DNA of 64,000 nucleotides from Microbacterium sp. Its GTDB lineage: Bacteria > Actinomycetota > Actinomycetes > Actinomycetales > Microbacteriaceae. The first letter of the stretch is position 1. Each line of letters opens with the position of its first letter. The DNA lies in NCBI RefSeq assembly GCF_031180975.1, contig NZ_JAPSLI010000008.1, positions 106,905 to 170,904 on the forward strand, read 5' to 3'. The notes under the pieces are model-generated. The model saw only the letters and a list, made by a program, of their open reading frames with translations, ran no database searches and was not told where the DNA came from. The translations under genes and the position numbers were made by a program. This document shows, piece after piece, positions 55,257 through 63,934 of the stretch.

Positions 55257-56597
55257 ATGGCTCGTCTGACGCACGCCGACGACTTCGCTCTCTCCCGAGT
55301 GACGCCGGCGGCACGCAAGCCCTGGTTCGGAATCGCAGTGCAGCGATTCGGCCAGGTCTCCGCGCTCTCGCAGTTCCTGCTGGGCGCCACTCTCGGCTAC
55401 AGCATGACTTTCGGCGAGGCCGTCCTCGCCTTCCTGTTCGGCTCCCTCATCCTTGAGGTGATCATGTGCGTGGTCGGCTTCATCGGCCAGCGCGAGGGTC
55501 TGAACACCGCGCTGCTCGCCCGCTGGACCGGCTTCGGCGAGATCGGCGCCTCGCTCGTCGGCCTCGCGATCGGGATCAGCCTGATCGGGTGGTTCGGCAT
55601 CCAATCCGCGATCTCGGCGCAGTCGTTGGACGCCCTCATGCCCGGAGCGCTGCCGGTGTGGGCCTGGAGCCTCCTGTTCGGTCTGCTCGTCACCGCGATC
55701 GTGGCCTTCGGATTCGTCGGGATGCAGTGGCTTGCGAACGTCACCGTGCCCCTGTTCCTGATCCTCGTGGGGTGGTCGGTCGTGAGTGAGCTCAGCCGTC
55801 ACGACCTGGGTGAACTGCTCACCGGCCCCTCACCCGGTCCGACCATGAGCGTGTGGACCGGCACCGGCATCGTGGCGGGCGGTCTCATCGTCGGCGCCAT
55901 CATCACCGGCGACATGACCCGGTTCAACCGGTCGCGTGCCGATGTGGTGAAGCAGACGGTCGTGGGCGTCTCGCTCGGCGAGTTCGTCATCGGACTGGCC
56001 GGCGTCCTGCTCGCCCACGCTGCGGGCACGGGTGACATCGTGGCGATCGTGACCTCGTCGGTGGGCTTCATCGGGCTGTTCATCGTGCTCACGGGTACGT
56101 TGAAGATCAACGACTGGAACCTGTACTCCTCCACGCTCGGGCTGGTGAACTTCATCTCCACCGCGTTCGGACGGAACCTGCACCGCGTCACGACCACCAT
56201 CGTGCTGGGCGTCGTCGGTTCGGTGCTCGCCGCGGTCGGCATCCTCGGGCAGTTCACCCAGTTCCTCATCGTGCTGAGCGTCGCGTTCCCGCCGATCGCG
56301 GGCATCATGGTCGCCGAATACTACATCGTCCGCCGCTGGCGGCCCGAGTTGGACGCCACCCGCGACGCCGGGACGCTGCCCGCGACCGCGCCGCGCCTGG
56401 TTCCGGCGACCATCGTGGTCTGGTTCGTCTCCTCCCTGGTCGGGTACTTCGTCACCTGGGGTATCCCGTCCCTGCTGAGCCTGTTCCTGTCGATGGTCCT
56501 GTACGTGGTCGCAGGCAAGCTCGGCCTCGTCCGGGGCGTTGGCACGGCCACCACGATCCAGGCTTCACCGGCCGACTCGGTGCCCACCAGAGCCTGA
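55257..56597 (+). CDS. NCS1 family purine/pyrimidine-type permease (CodB-like)
   Basis: A 446-residue permease with about twelve hydrophobic segments. It has SQFLLGATLGYSMTFGEAVL near residue 37, IGWFGIQSAISAQSL near residue 105, the WTGTGIVAGGLIVGAIITGD and MTRFNRSRADVVKQT region, and NDWNLYSSTLGLVNF. This is the CodB branch, which imports cytosine or related bases and hydantoins with a cation. It is divergent from hutH and 35 nt upstream of the hydantoinase-like gene, so it most likely feeds that operon, not histidine degradation. The GAAGGA ribosome site precedes ATG at 55257. Confidence 0.9.
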   Translation: MARLTHADDFALSRVTPAARKPWFGIAVQRFGQVSALSQFLLGATLGYSMTFGEAVLAFLFGSLILEVIMCVVGFIGQREGLNTALLARWTGFGEIGASLVGLAIGISLIGWFGIQSAISAQSLDALMPGALPVWAWSLLFGLLVTAIVAFGFVGMQWLANVTVPLFLILVGWSVVSELSRHDLGELLTGPSPGPTMSVWTGTGIVAGGLIVGAIITGDMTRFNRSRADVVKQTVVGVSLGEFVIGLAGVLLAHAAGTGDIVAIVTSSVGFIGLFIVLTGTLKINDWNLYSSTLGLVNFISTAFGRNLHRVTTTIVLGVVGSVLAAVGILGQFTQFLIVLSVAFPPIAGIMVAEYYIVRRWRPELDATRDAGTLPATAPRLVPATIVVWFVSSLVGYFVTWGIPSLLSLFLSMVLYVVAGKLGLVRGVGTATTIQASPADSVPTRA

Positions 56598-56632
56598 GCG
56601 CCGCGACAGACTTCCACGAGAAAGCGAGAACA

Positions 56633-58180
56633 ATGCACATCGGCATCGACGTCGGCGGAACCAACACGGACGCCGTGCTCATGGACGGCACCCGCACACT
56701 GGCCGGGGTGAAGCACTCCACCACCCCCGATGTCACGAGCGGGATCGTGCAGGCGATCGAGGATCTGCGGGCGCGACACGCCTTCGAGGGATCCGACATC
56801 GACGCCGTGATGATCGGCACCACGCACTTCATCAACGCCCTGGTGCAGGCCAGCCGGCTCGCCCCGACCGCCGCCCTCCGTCTCGGACTCCCGGCAACGC
56901 GGGCGCTGCCTCCGCTGGTGGACTGGCCCGACGCGCTCGTCGAGGCCACCCGCGCCCGCAGCTACCTGGCGCACGGCGGCTATGAGTTCGACGGACGGCC
57001 GATCTCACCGATCGACCCGGACGAGCTGCGCGCCCAGGCCGAGGACATGAAGGCGCACGGCATCCGCTCGGTGGCCGTCTCGTCGGTCTTCAGCCCGGTC
57101 AACCACGACCTGGAGGTGCGTGCGGCGGAGATCATCTCCGAGGTCCTCGGCGACGACGTGGCGATCTCGCTCTCGCACGAGATCGGCAGGATCGGCATCC
57201 TCGAGCGCGAGAACGCCACGATCATCAATGCCGCCCTCCGCGAACTGGCATCGGAGATCGTCGATGGGCTCACCTCCGCGGTGCGAGCCCAGGGCATCGA
57301 GGCGCCCATCTTCCTCAGCCAGAACGACGGCACCCTGATGGACGAAGACTACGTCCGGCGGTACCCGGTCGCCACATTCGCCTCAGGGCCGACAAACTCC
57401 ATGCGCGGGGCGGCAGCGACAAGCGGTCTGGACGATTGCGCGGTCATCGACGTGGGCGGCACCACCGCCGACATCGGCTTGCTGGTGTCCGGGTTCCCCC
57501 GCGAGACCGCGAACGAGGTCAAGGTCGCCGGCATCCGCACGAACTTCCGCATGCCCGACGTGCTGTCACTCGGCATCGGCGGCGGCAGCATCGTCGACAC
57601 CGAGACCGGCGAGGTCGGGCCGGCGTCGGTCGGCTATCGCCTGACCACGGAGGCGCTCGTGTTCGGCGGCTCCACGCTGACGGCGACCGACATCGCGGTG
57701 GCGGCGGGCCGCGCACAGGTGGGCGACCCGTCGAAGGTCGCGCACCTGGATCCGGCGTTCGTCACGCGGGTGCTGGACCGGATCGCCGAGCGGGTCGCCG
57801 AGGCGGTGGACAGGATGCGCACATCGCCGGAGCCGATCCCGGTCGTGGCGGTCGGCGGAGGATCGATCCTGCTTCCCGAGGAGCTGCCCCTTTTCGGTGC
57901 CGTGCACCGTCCGGAGAACTACGCGGTGGCCAACGCCATCGGCGCGTCCATCGCGCAGGTCGGCGGCGAGATCGACAAGGTCTACGCGATCGACCCCGGT
58001 CGACGCGACGAGACGATCGCGGCGGTGCGGGCGGAGGCCGTGGACAAGGCGATCGCCGCCGGTGCCAAGCCGTCCACGGTGGAGATCATCGACTTCGACG
58101 AGGTTCCGATCCCCTACCTCCCGGGGAACGCCACACGCATCCGCGTCAAGGCGGTCGGCGACCTGGACATGGGAGCCTGA
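56633..58180 (+). CDS. Hydantoinase/oxoprolinase family protein (HyuA-like)
   Basis: A 515-residue ATP-binding protein of the hydantoinase A / 5-oxoprolinase alpha fold. GIDVGGTNTDAVLMDG (about 4-19) and VIDVGGTTADIGLLVSG (about 269-285) are the two phosphate loops. IGTTHFINALVQASRL, SLSHEIGRIGILERENATI and LSLGIGGGSIVDTETGEVGP are further family motifs. Classical HyuA works with a HyuB subunit; no HyuB is seen, and DUF917 genes follow instead. An ATP-dependent opening of a cyclic amide is a reasonable guess. GAGAAAGCGAGA precedes the ATG. Confidence 0.9.
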   Translation: MHIGIDVGGTNTDAVLMDGTRTLAGVKHSTTPDVTSGIVQAIEDLRARHAFEGSDIDAVMIGTTHFINALVQASRLAPTAALRLGLPATRALPPLVDWPDALVEATRARSYLAHGGYEFDGRPISPIDPDELRAQAEDMKAHGIRSVAVSSVFSPVNHDLEVRAAEIISEVLGDDVAISLSHEIGRIGILERENATIINAALRELASEIVDGLTSAVRAQGIEAPIFLSQNDGTLMDEDYVRRYPVATFASGPTNSMRGAAATSGLDDCAVIDVGGTTADIGLLVSGFPRETANEVKVAGIRTNFRMPDVLSLGIGGGSIVDTETGEVGPASVGYRLTTEALVFGGSTLTATDIAVAAGRAQVGDPSKVAHLDPAFVTRVLDRIAERVAEAVDRMRTSPEPIPVVAVGGGSILLPEELPLFGAVHRPENYAVANAIGASIAQVGGEIDKVYAIDPGRRDETIAAVRAEAVDKAIAAGAKPSTVEIIDFDEVPIPYLPGNATRIRVKAVGDLDMGA

Positions 58181-58181
58181 C

Positions 58182-59300
58182 GTGGCGTGGCGTATCGACA
58201 CCGAGCAGATCGAGGACCTCGCCCGCGGTGCCGCATTGTTCGGCACCGGTGGCGGAGGTGACCCGTACATCGGCGCGCTGCTGGCTCGCCAGGCGCTCGC
58301 GTCGGGCCCGGTCGAGGTGCTCGCCCTCGAGGAGGTGCCGGATGATGCCCTCGTGCTGTTCGTCGCGATGATGGGGGCGCCCACGGTGATGGTCGAGAAG
58401 CTGCCCAGCCTGGACGAGGTCGTGGAGCCGGTGCGCGCGCTCGGCACGTACCTCGGCCGACCGGTGACCCATATCGCGTGTGCCGAGGTCGGCGGCGTCA
58501 ACTCCACCATCCCCATTGCGGCGGCCGCCGCGCTCGGGCTGCCGCTGGTCGACGCCGACGGCATGGGGCGCGCGTTCCCCGAGCTGCAGATGGTGCTGCC
58601 GACGTTGTCCGGCGTCACCGCCTCCCCTCTCGCCCTGAGCGACGAGAAGGGCAACGTCGCAGTGCTGCAGACCATCGACAACAGCTGGACGGAGCGGATC
58701 GCCCGCGTCGCCACGGTCGAGATGGGCTGCTCCACCATGATCGCGGGCTTTTCGATGTCCGGTGTCGAAGCGAGGGGCGCGCTCGTCGCGGGGTCTCTTT
58801 CACGCTGCATCGAGGTGGGTCACGGCATCGCCGCAGCCCGTGCCGACAAGACCGACCCGGTCGCCGCCGCGGTCGGCCTGCTGGGCGGCCGCGAACTGTT
58901 CGCCGGCAAGGTGGTCGATGTGCAGCGCGCCACGACCACCGGATTCGCGCGCGGACGCGCACGGATCGACGGCGACGCAGGCTCCTCTCTCGTGCTGCAG
59001 TTCCAGAACGAGCACCTGGTGGCCGAGTCCGACGGCGACGTCCTCGCCACGACTCCGGACCTCATCATGGTCGTCGAGGGGGAGACCGGGGAGCCGGTCA
59101 CGACCGAGGGTCTGCGGTACGGTCAGCGCGTGCGTGTGATCGCCGCGCCGGCCGACGAGCGCTGGCACTCCCCCGCCGCACTCGCGATGGTAGGGCCGAA
59201 GTACTTCGGGTACGACATGCCCGCTCACCGCTTCGACGGCTCGGTCTCCGCGGCCTCGGCGTCCGCCGGCACGCTCGCCGGCAGGGAGACCACAGCGTGA
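58182..59300 (+). CDS. DUF917 family protein, copy 1
   Basis: A 372-residue DUF917 protein (relatives are annotated as hydantoinase-associated). The glycine-rich FGTGGGGDPYIG is near residue 20, followed by MMGAPTVMVEKLPS, AEVGGVNSTIPI, VDADGMGRAFPELQM and the C-terminal EPVTTEGLRYGQRVRVIAAP. The start GTG at 58182 lies 1 nt after the HyuA stop; the end overlaps copy 2 (GTGA). The function is unknown; constant proximity to HyuA suggests it is a subunit or the next enzyme. Confidence 0.9.
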   Translation: MAWRIDTEQIEDLARGAALFGTGGGGDPYIGALLARQALASGPVEVLALEEVPDDALVLFVAMMGAPTVMVEKLPSLDEVVEPVRALGTYLGRPVTHIACAEVGGVNSTIPIAAAAALGLPLVDADGMGRAFPELQMVLPTLSGVTASPLALSDEKGNVAVLQTIDNSWTERIARVATVEMGCSTMIAGFSMSGVEARGALVAGSLSRCIEVGHGIAAARADKTDPVAAAVGLLGGRELFAGKVVDVQRATTTGFARGRARIDGDAGSSLVLQFQNEHLVAESDGDVLATTPDLIMVVEGETGEPVTTEGLRYGQRVRVIAAPADERWHSPAALAMVGPKYFGYDMPAHRFDGSVSAASASAGTLAGRETTA

Positions 59301-60415
59301 GCTGGCAGCTGACTGCGGCCGACCTTCCGGACCTCGCCCGCGGCGCCACCCTGCTCGGCACCGGAGGCGGCGGCGACCCGTACATCGGCAAGATGCTCGT
59401 GGAGCAGGTGCTCGGCGACAGGACCATCACGATCCTCGATCCCGACGACCTCGCCGTCGACCAGTTCGTGATCCCCACCGCGCAGATGGGCGCGCCGACC
59501 GTCATGGTGGAGAAGATCCCGGCCGGTACCGAGCCCACGCTCTCCCTGCGCATCCTGGAGGAGCACCTCGGCCGACGCGCGGACGCGACCATGCCGATCG
59601 AATGCGGCGGCATCAACTCGATGATCCCGCTCGTTGTGGCCGCCGAGACGGGGCTGCCCGTCGTCGACGCCGACGGCATGGGGCGGGCCTTCCCCGAGCT
59701 GTCCATGGAGACCTTCGCCGTGTACGGCGTGCACGGTTCGCCTCTCGCCCTCGCCGGCGAACGCGGCGAACGGGTCATCATCGACACCGGGGAAGACGAC
59801 CGGCAGATGGAGTGGCTCGCACGCGCGGTGACGATCCGCCTGGGCGGGGTGGGGCACATCGCCGAATACGCGATGTCCGGCGCCGACGTCCGGCGTACCG
59901 CGGTGCCGCGGACGCTCTCGATGGCGCTCGCCCTCGGTCGTGCGATCCGGCACGCCCGCGAGGAGCACCGTTCACCGTTCGTCGCCATCGCCGACGTTCT
60001 TTCGACCACGCTGTATTCGCACGTGCGCGAACTGTGCGTCGGCAAGGTCATCGACGTGGAGCGGCGCACCACCGAGGGCTTCGCGAAGGGCCGAGCGCTC
60101 ATCGCCCCGGTGGCCGGCACAGCGCGAGAGCCGTTCGAGATCACGTTCCAGAACGAGAACCTCGTTGCGCGGCACGGCGGCGAGGTCGTTGCGATCGTGC
60201 CCGACCTCATCTGCGTGGTCGACCACGAGAGCGCCGAGCCGATCACGACGGAGGGACTCCGCTACGGGCAGCGGGTCAAGGTGCTGGGCATCTCCACACC
60301 GGCGATGATGCGCACGCCCGCAGCGCTGGCGGCGTTCGGTCCGGCCGCCTTCGGGCTGTCGGAGCAGTTCCGGCCCGTGGAGGAACTCGCAGTGCCGGCA
60401 TCCGCCCAACTCTGA
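59297..60415 (+). CDS. DUF917 family protein, copy 2
   Basis: A 372-residue paralogue of copy 1 with the same order of motifs: LGTGGGGDPYIGKM, TAQMGAPTVMVEKIP, IECGGINSMIPLVV, VDADGMGRAFPELSM and EPITTEGLRYGQRVKVLGIS. Translation is coupled to copy 1 through a GTGA overlap. The two copies are of equal length and look like a gene duplication, perhaps forming a hetero-oligomer with HyuA. Confidence 0.9.
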   Translation: MSWQLTAADLPDLARGATLLGTGGGGDPYIGKMLVEQVLGDRTITILDPDDLAVDQFVIPTAQMGAPTVMVEKIPAGTEPTLSLRILEEHLGRRADATMPIECGGINSMIPLVVAAETGLPVVDADGMGRAFPELSMETFAVYGVHGSPLALAGERGERVIIDTGEDDRQMEWLARAVTIRLGGVGHIAEYAMSGADVRRTAVPRTLSMALALGRAIRHAREEHRSPFVAIADVLSTTLYSHVRELCVGKVIDVERRTTEGFAKGRALIAPVAGTAREPFEITFQNENLVARHGGEVVAIVPDLICVVDHESAEPITTEGLRYGQRVKVLGISTPAMMRTPAALAAFGPAAFGLSEQFRPVEELAVPASAQL

Positions 60416-60437
60416 CATCCGCCCGGGGAACAGCACC

Positions 60438-60443
60438 TAGGCT
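60438..60443 (+). promoter_or_regulatory. -10 element TAGGCT ahead of DUF917 copy 3
   Basis: TAGGCT is followed by a 7-nt spacer and ATG at 60451. This suggests copy 3 and the regulators after it can be transcribed independently as a leaderless message. Confidence 0.45.
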
Positions 60444-60450
60444 GGGACGC

Positions 60451-61485
60451 ATGGTGCGGCTGCTGGCGCGAGAGGACCTGGCGGCGCTCGCACGCGGGTA
60501 CGCACTGCTCGGTTCCGGCGGCGGCGGAACCACGACGATGCTCGAGCTGATGCTCGCCCGGGCCGAGTCGTGGCCCATCCCGGTGTCAGGCGTCGACGAC
60601 CTCGACGCCGCCGCCCCCTGCCTCGGTGCGGCCTTCGTCGGCTCCACGATGCTGCTGGGTGAGCGGATGCCGGGCTGCGATCCCTTCGGGCCGCTCATCG
60701 CGGCGGTGGAGCGCTGGCTCGGCACGCGGGTTCCCGCGGTGTGCTCGCTCGAGGGCGGCGGCATGAACGGCCTGGTGCCACTGCTGCTCGCCCCGGACCG
60801 CACGATCGTGGACGCGGACGGCACGGGTCGCGCCGTGCCGAGCCTCGATCAGATGTCGCTGTTCGTCGACCGCGTGCCAGGGCTCGTGTTCGCCTGCGAG
60901 TCCGGCGCCGGTGGCGTGACGCTGGTGGAGACCGACCGCGCGATCGACGCGGAACGGATCGTCCGCGCGGCGATCATCCAGGCCGGCGGCGCGGGCGCAG
61001 CCGTGCTCGCGGGCTTCACCGTCGGTGATCTGCGCGAGCACGCCATCGGCGGCCATCTGGAGCGGGCGCTGAGCCTGGGCGCGAGCTACCTCGCCGCGGC
61101 GACCTCCGAGCCCGCTGCTCTGGCCGCAGCGCTGGGCGGACGGATGCTGACGACCGGCCGGATCACTGCCGCCTCGCCCTTCGTCGTCGATCCGCACGTG
61201 AGCACGATCGAGATCGCCGGAGACGACGGGGGCGTGCACCGGCTGATCGCGCGGTCGGAGACGCTGGCGATGCTGAGCGACGGAGCTCTCGTCGCAGCGA
61301 CGCCGACCATCATCGCCGTGATCGACGCGCTCTCCCGTGAAGTGCTGGAGGTGGCGGACCTGACACCCGGGCGGTACGTCATCGTGCTCTCGCTTCCCGC
61401 TCCGGAGTGGTGGAGTGGCCGCAGCGAGCGCCTGCAACGGGTGCGCCCGTCCGCGTACGGGCTCGCCGATCTGGACGCCGCATGA
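60451..61485 (+). CDS. DUF917 family protein, diverged copy 3
   Basis: A 344-residue shorter and diverged DUF917 member. The glycine motif is LGSGGGGTTTMLE in place of GTGGGGDPYIG. It keeps AAFVGSTMLLGERMPG, SLEGGGMNGLVPLLL, VDADGTGRAVPSLDQM and the C-terminal LEVADLTPGRYVIVLSLP. The DP-YIG residues conserved in copies 1 and 2 are lost, so its activity is probably different. It overlaps the PucR gene by 4 nt and carries its own -10-like box. Confidence 0.85.
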   Translation: MVRLLAREDLAALARGYALLGSGGGGTTTMLELMLARAESWPIPVSGVDDLDAAAPCLGAAFVGSTMLLGERMPGCDPFGPLIAAVERWLGTRVPAVCSLEGGGMNGLVPLLLAPDRTIVDADGTGRAVPSLDQMSLFVDRVPGLVFACESGAGGVTLVETDRAIDAERIVRAAIIQAGGAGAAVLAGFTVGDLREHAIGGHLERALSLGASYLAAATSEPAALAAALGGRMLTTGRITAASPFVVDPHVSTIEIAGDDGGVHRLIARSETLAMLSDGALVAATPTIIAVIDALSREVLEVADLTPGRYVIVLSLPAPEWWSGRSERLQRVRPSAYGLADLDAA

Positions 61486-63041
61486 GCGCCGTGCTGAGCC
61501 TGGGCGCCCTGCACGGCCAGCCCGACAACGGCGGGCTTCAGCATGTCGCGGGGCCGGCTGAGGCGACGTGGGGCTCCGCCGCGGTGGAGGCTGATGAAGC
61601 CGACCTGGCGAACAGCGTGGACGCGGGACTCGCGATCCTCACCGCACCAGCACCGATCGCTCCGTGGCAGCAGGACGCTCTCCTGCGGCGGGTGCACGAA
61701 CGCGGTTACCGTGCGCTGGCCGTGCCGCAAGCCTCGGCGATGGACCCGGGGACTCGACGTCTCGCCGATCGCCTGGGGCTCACGCTGCTCGACGTGGCCC
61801 GCCCGATCGTGCTCGCCCGCACCTGCTGGATGCTGACAGAAGGACGTGACGCCCTCACTCTCGGGCTGGTGCGCAAGGTCGCGCAGTCGTTCGAGTACTC
61901 CGCAGCGGATCTCGCGGATCTACTCGGGCACTTGGCGTCGAATCTCGGTCACGCAGTCGCGCTGATCGACGCCGACGGGGTGGTGCACCAGGCGGGCGGG
62001 CAGCTCGACGATCAGCTCCACGCCGTCATCGACTTCGAACGGTGGGTGGACATCGCCAGAGTCGGCGCATCCGCCGCCGCGTCCGTGCGCGTGGACAGCC
62101 CCACCCGCACCGGACTGCGGCTCGCCCTGTTCGGGGCGGGGCTCGGCGAGTCGCAACTCGCCGCACTGTCGGTCGCAGCCGAAATCGCGATGCCCGCCGT
62201 CGCCGCGCGGATTCTCATCGACGAAGTCGCGGAGGTTAACGACGTGTCGGTCTCGTCCGCCCTGCTGCGCGACTTCCTCGAGCTCGGTGCCGCGCCGGAT
62301 GCCGAGGTGGAGCGACGCATGAGCGAGCGCGGCTGGCGGACCAGCGGCAGCCACCTCGGGTTCAGGATGCGTGGAACCGGCCGGATCGAACCGCTCCCCC
62401 TGCTGCGGTCCGTGAACGCCGAGCTGCGGACGATCGGTGTCGAGGCGCACGCCACCACAGCCGGCCGCGGGGTGACTGGCTGGCTCAGCTTTCCCGGCCA
62501 GCCCGAACCCGCCGTGGTCGAGCGTTTCGCAGCCGCACTCCGCGAACTGCACGTGCGGATCCGCCGTGCCTTCCCGGTGGCTACAGGGGTCGGCTCCCTC
62601 CGCAGTGGCGCCGCCGGGCTGGCGACGACGCTGGACGAGGCAGCGGATGCCGCGCGGATCGCCGCCGTCCGCTCCGCGACGGGGTGGTTCGTCCGGGTGG
62701 ACAGCCTCGGACTGGAGCAGCTTCTCCTCGCATGGACCGACAACGACACGTTCGTCCCGGCAGCGGCGTCCCTCCTGGCGCCGCTGGCGCACGCGGGAGG
62801 CGAACTGCTCGAGACGCTTGCCGCCTATCTCGATCATGAGTCGGGTCTGGCTGCGACCGCGACCGCGCTCGGTGTGCACCGCAACACCGTCGCCATCCGC
62901 ATCAGACGAGTGCAGGAACTGCTCGGTCTGGATTTCGATGACCCCGGCGCGCGACTCGCCGTTCACCTCGCATGCCGTGCGGTCCTGTCACGACCGGACG
63001 GCGACCGCGCTCCGCGCTCGGAGCCCGGCATGGCATCCTGA
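61482..63041 (+). CDS. PucR family transcriptional regulator
   Basis: A 519-residue activator-type protein. The N-terminal part (about 1-130) is a PucR sensing domain: SLGALHGQPDNGGLQHVAGP at the start and GYRALAVPQASAMD later. A GGDEF-like middle (CdaR type) follows, and the C-terminal HTH_30 domain has LLETLAAYLDHESGLAATAT (about 444-463) and ALGVHRNTVAIRIRRVQELL. PucR-type regulators commonly control purine, allantoin or hydantoin degradation. It overlaps copy 3 of DUF917 (ATGA) and probably controls this operon. Confidence 0.9.
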   Translation: MSAVLSLGALHGQPDNGGLQHVAGPAEATWGSAAVEADEADLANSVDAGLAILTAPAPIAPWQQDALLRRVHERGYRALAVPQASAMDPGTRRLADRLGLTLLDVARPIVLARTCWMLTEGRDALTLGLVRKVAQSFEYSAADLADLLGHLASNLGHAVALIDADGVVHQAGGQLDDQLHAVIDFERWVDIARVGASAAASVRVDSPTRTGLRLALFGAGLGESQLAALSVAAEIAMPAVAARILIDEVAEVNDVSVSSALLRDFLELGAAPDAEVERRMSERGWRTSGSHLGFRMRGTGRIEPLPLLRSVNAELRTIGVEAHATTAGRGVTGWLSFPGQPEPAVVERFAAALRELHVRIRRAFPVATGVGSLRSGAAGLATTLDEAADAARIAAVRSATGWFVRVDSLGLEQLLLAWTDNDTFVPAAASLLAPLAHAGGELLETLAAYLDHESGLAATATALGVHRNTVAIRIRRVQELLGLDFDDPGARLAVHLACRAVLSRPDGDRAPRSEPGMAS

Positions 63042-63045
63042 GAGC

Positions 63046-63840
63046 GTGACTCCGAGCCCCGACGCCGTACCGGACGGCGACCGTCCGCAGGTACCGGCCG
63101 CGGACCAGACGCTGCGGATCCTCCGCCACCTGGCCCGGCGCCCCGCGCCGGTCGCCGCGTCGGCGCTGGCGCGCGATCTCGGCATTCCGCGCTCGACGGT
63201 GTACCACCTGCTGGCCACGCTCGAGGCGCACGGGTTCGTCGTGCATCTTGCGCAGGAACGGCGGTGGGGCCTCGGCACGAGCGCTTTCGAGCTCGCCGGC
63301 GGGTACGCCCGGCAGGAACCGCTCGCGCGCCTGGGGCGGCCGCTGGTCGCGGGCCTGGCGGACCGGCTCGGCGAGAGCGCGCATCTCGCGGTGATGAGCG
63401 GACGCGACGTGCTGTACATCGTCGAGGAACGCGCGGTGCGCCGGCCCGCCCTGGTGACCGAAGTGGGCGTGCGGCTGCCGGCGCATCTGACCGCCACCGG
63501 GCGCGCGATGCTCGCCGCGCTCCCCGCCTCACAGGTTCGTGCCCTGTACCCGGACGCGTCGGCGTTCACGGACCGAACGGGGCGGGGCCCGACCCGTCCG
63601 TCCGAGTTGCGGGAGTTGCTGCGCGACGTGCGCAGGACCGGCCTTGCGACCGAGGACGGCGAGGTGTCGATCGGATTCCGTTCCGTCGCGGTCGCTGTGC
63701 GCGATCATGCCGGCTGGCCGGCAGCGGCGATCGCGGTCACGTGGGAGCACACCGAGGTCTCGACGGATCGGATCGCGGATGCCGTCGGCGAGGCCGCAGG
63801 GTCGCTCGCCCGTCGCCTGGGTGCGGGGAACCGGAGCTGA
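63046..63840 (+). CDS. IclR family transcriptional regulator
   Basis: A 264-residue regulator with an N-terminal winged HTH (LRILRHLARRPAPVAASALARDLGIPRSTVYHLL in parts; about 23-57) and a C-terminal GAF-like effector domain containing ESAHLAVMSGRDVLYIVEER, LPAHLTATGRAMLAALP and EVSIGFRSVAVAVRDHAG. It starts 4 nt after the PucR stop with GTG. IclR proteins often control the same kinds of nitrogen-ring catabolism, so two regulators appear to serve one operon. Confidence 0.92.
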   Translation: MTPSPDAVPDGDRPQVPAADQTLRILRHLARRPAPVAASALARDLGIPRSTVYHLLATLEAHGFVVHLAQERRWGLGTSAFELAGGYARQEPLARLGRPLVAGLADRLGESAHLAVMSGRDVLYIVEERAVRRPALVTEVGVRLPAHLTATGRAMLAALPASQVRALYPDASAFTDRTGRGPTRPSELRELLRDVRRTGLATEDGEVSIGFRSVAVAVRDHAGWPAAAIAVTWEHTEVSTDRIADAVGEAAGSLARRLGAGNRS

Positions 63841-63847
63841 ACCAAGA

Positions 63848-63873
63848 AAAGCCACCCGAGACCGGGTGGCTTT
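63848..63873. terminator. Bidirectional hairpin terminator
   Basis: AAAGCCACCCG-AGAC-CGGGTGGCTTT is an 11-bp perfect stem just after the IclR stop, with a T-tract on one side and an A-tract on the other. Confidence 0.85.
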
Positions 63874-63890
63874 CTGTTGAGGTGTTAACG

Positions 63891-63924
63891 CAAGATGGCC
63901 ACCCAGCTTTGGGTGGCCATCTTG
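63891..63924. terminator. Bidirectional hairpin terminator of the rrn operon
   Basis: CAAGATGGCCACCCA-GCTT-TGGGTGGCCATCTTG is a perfect 15-bp stem between the IclR gene and the 3' end of 5S rRNA. It most likely ends the ribosomal operon on the minus strand. Confidence 0.85.
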
Positions 63925-63934
63925 CTTAAGAGAA

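Noticed and set aside
53551..55269. A 572-codon frame antisense to hutH
   Set aside because: HutH has all family motifs; the antisense frame shows only repetitive Gly/Val/Arg/Asp composition.
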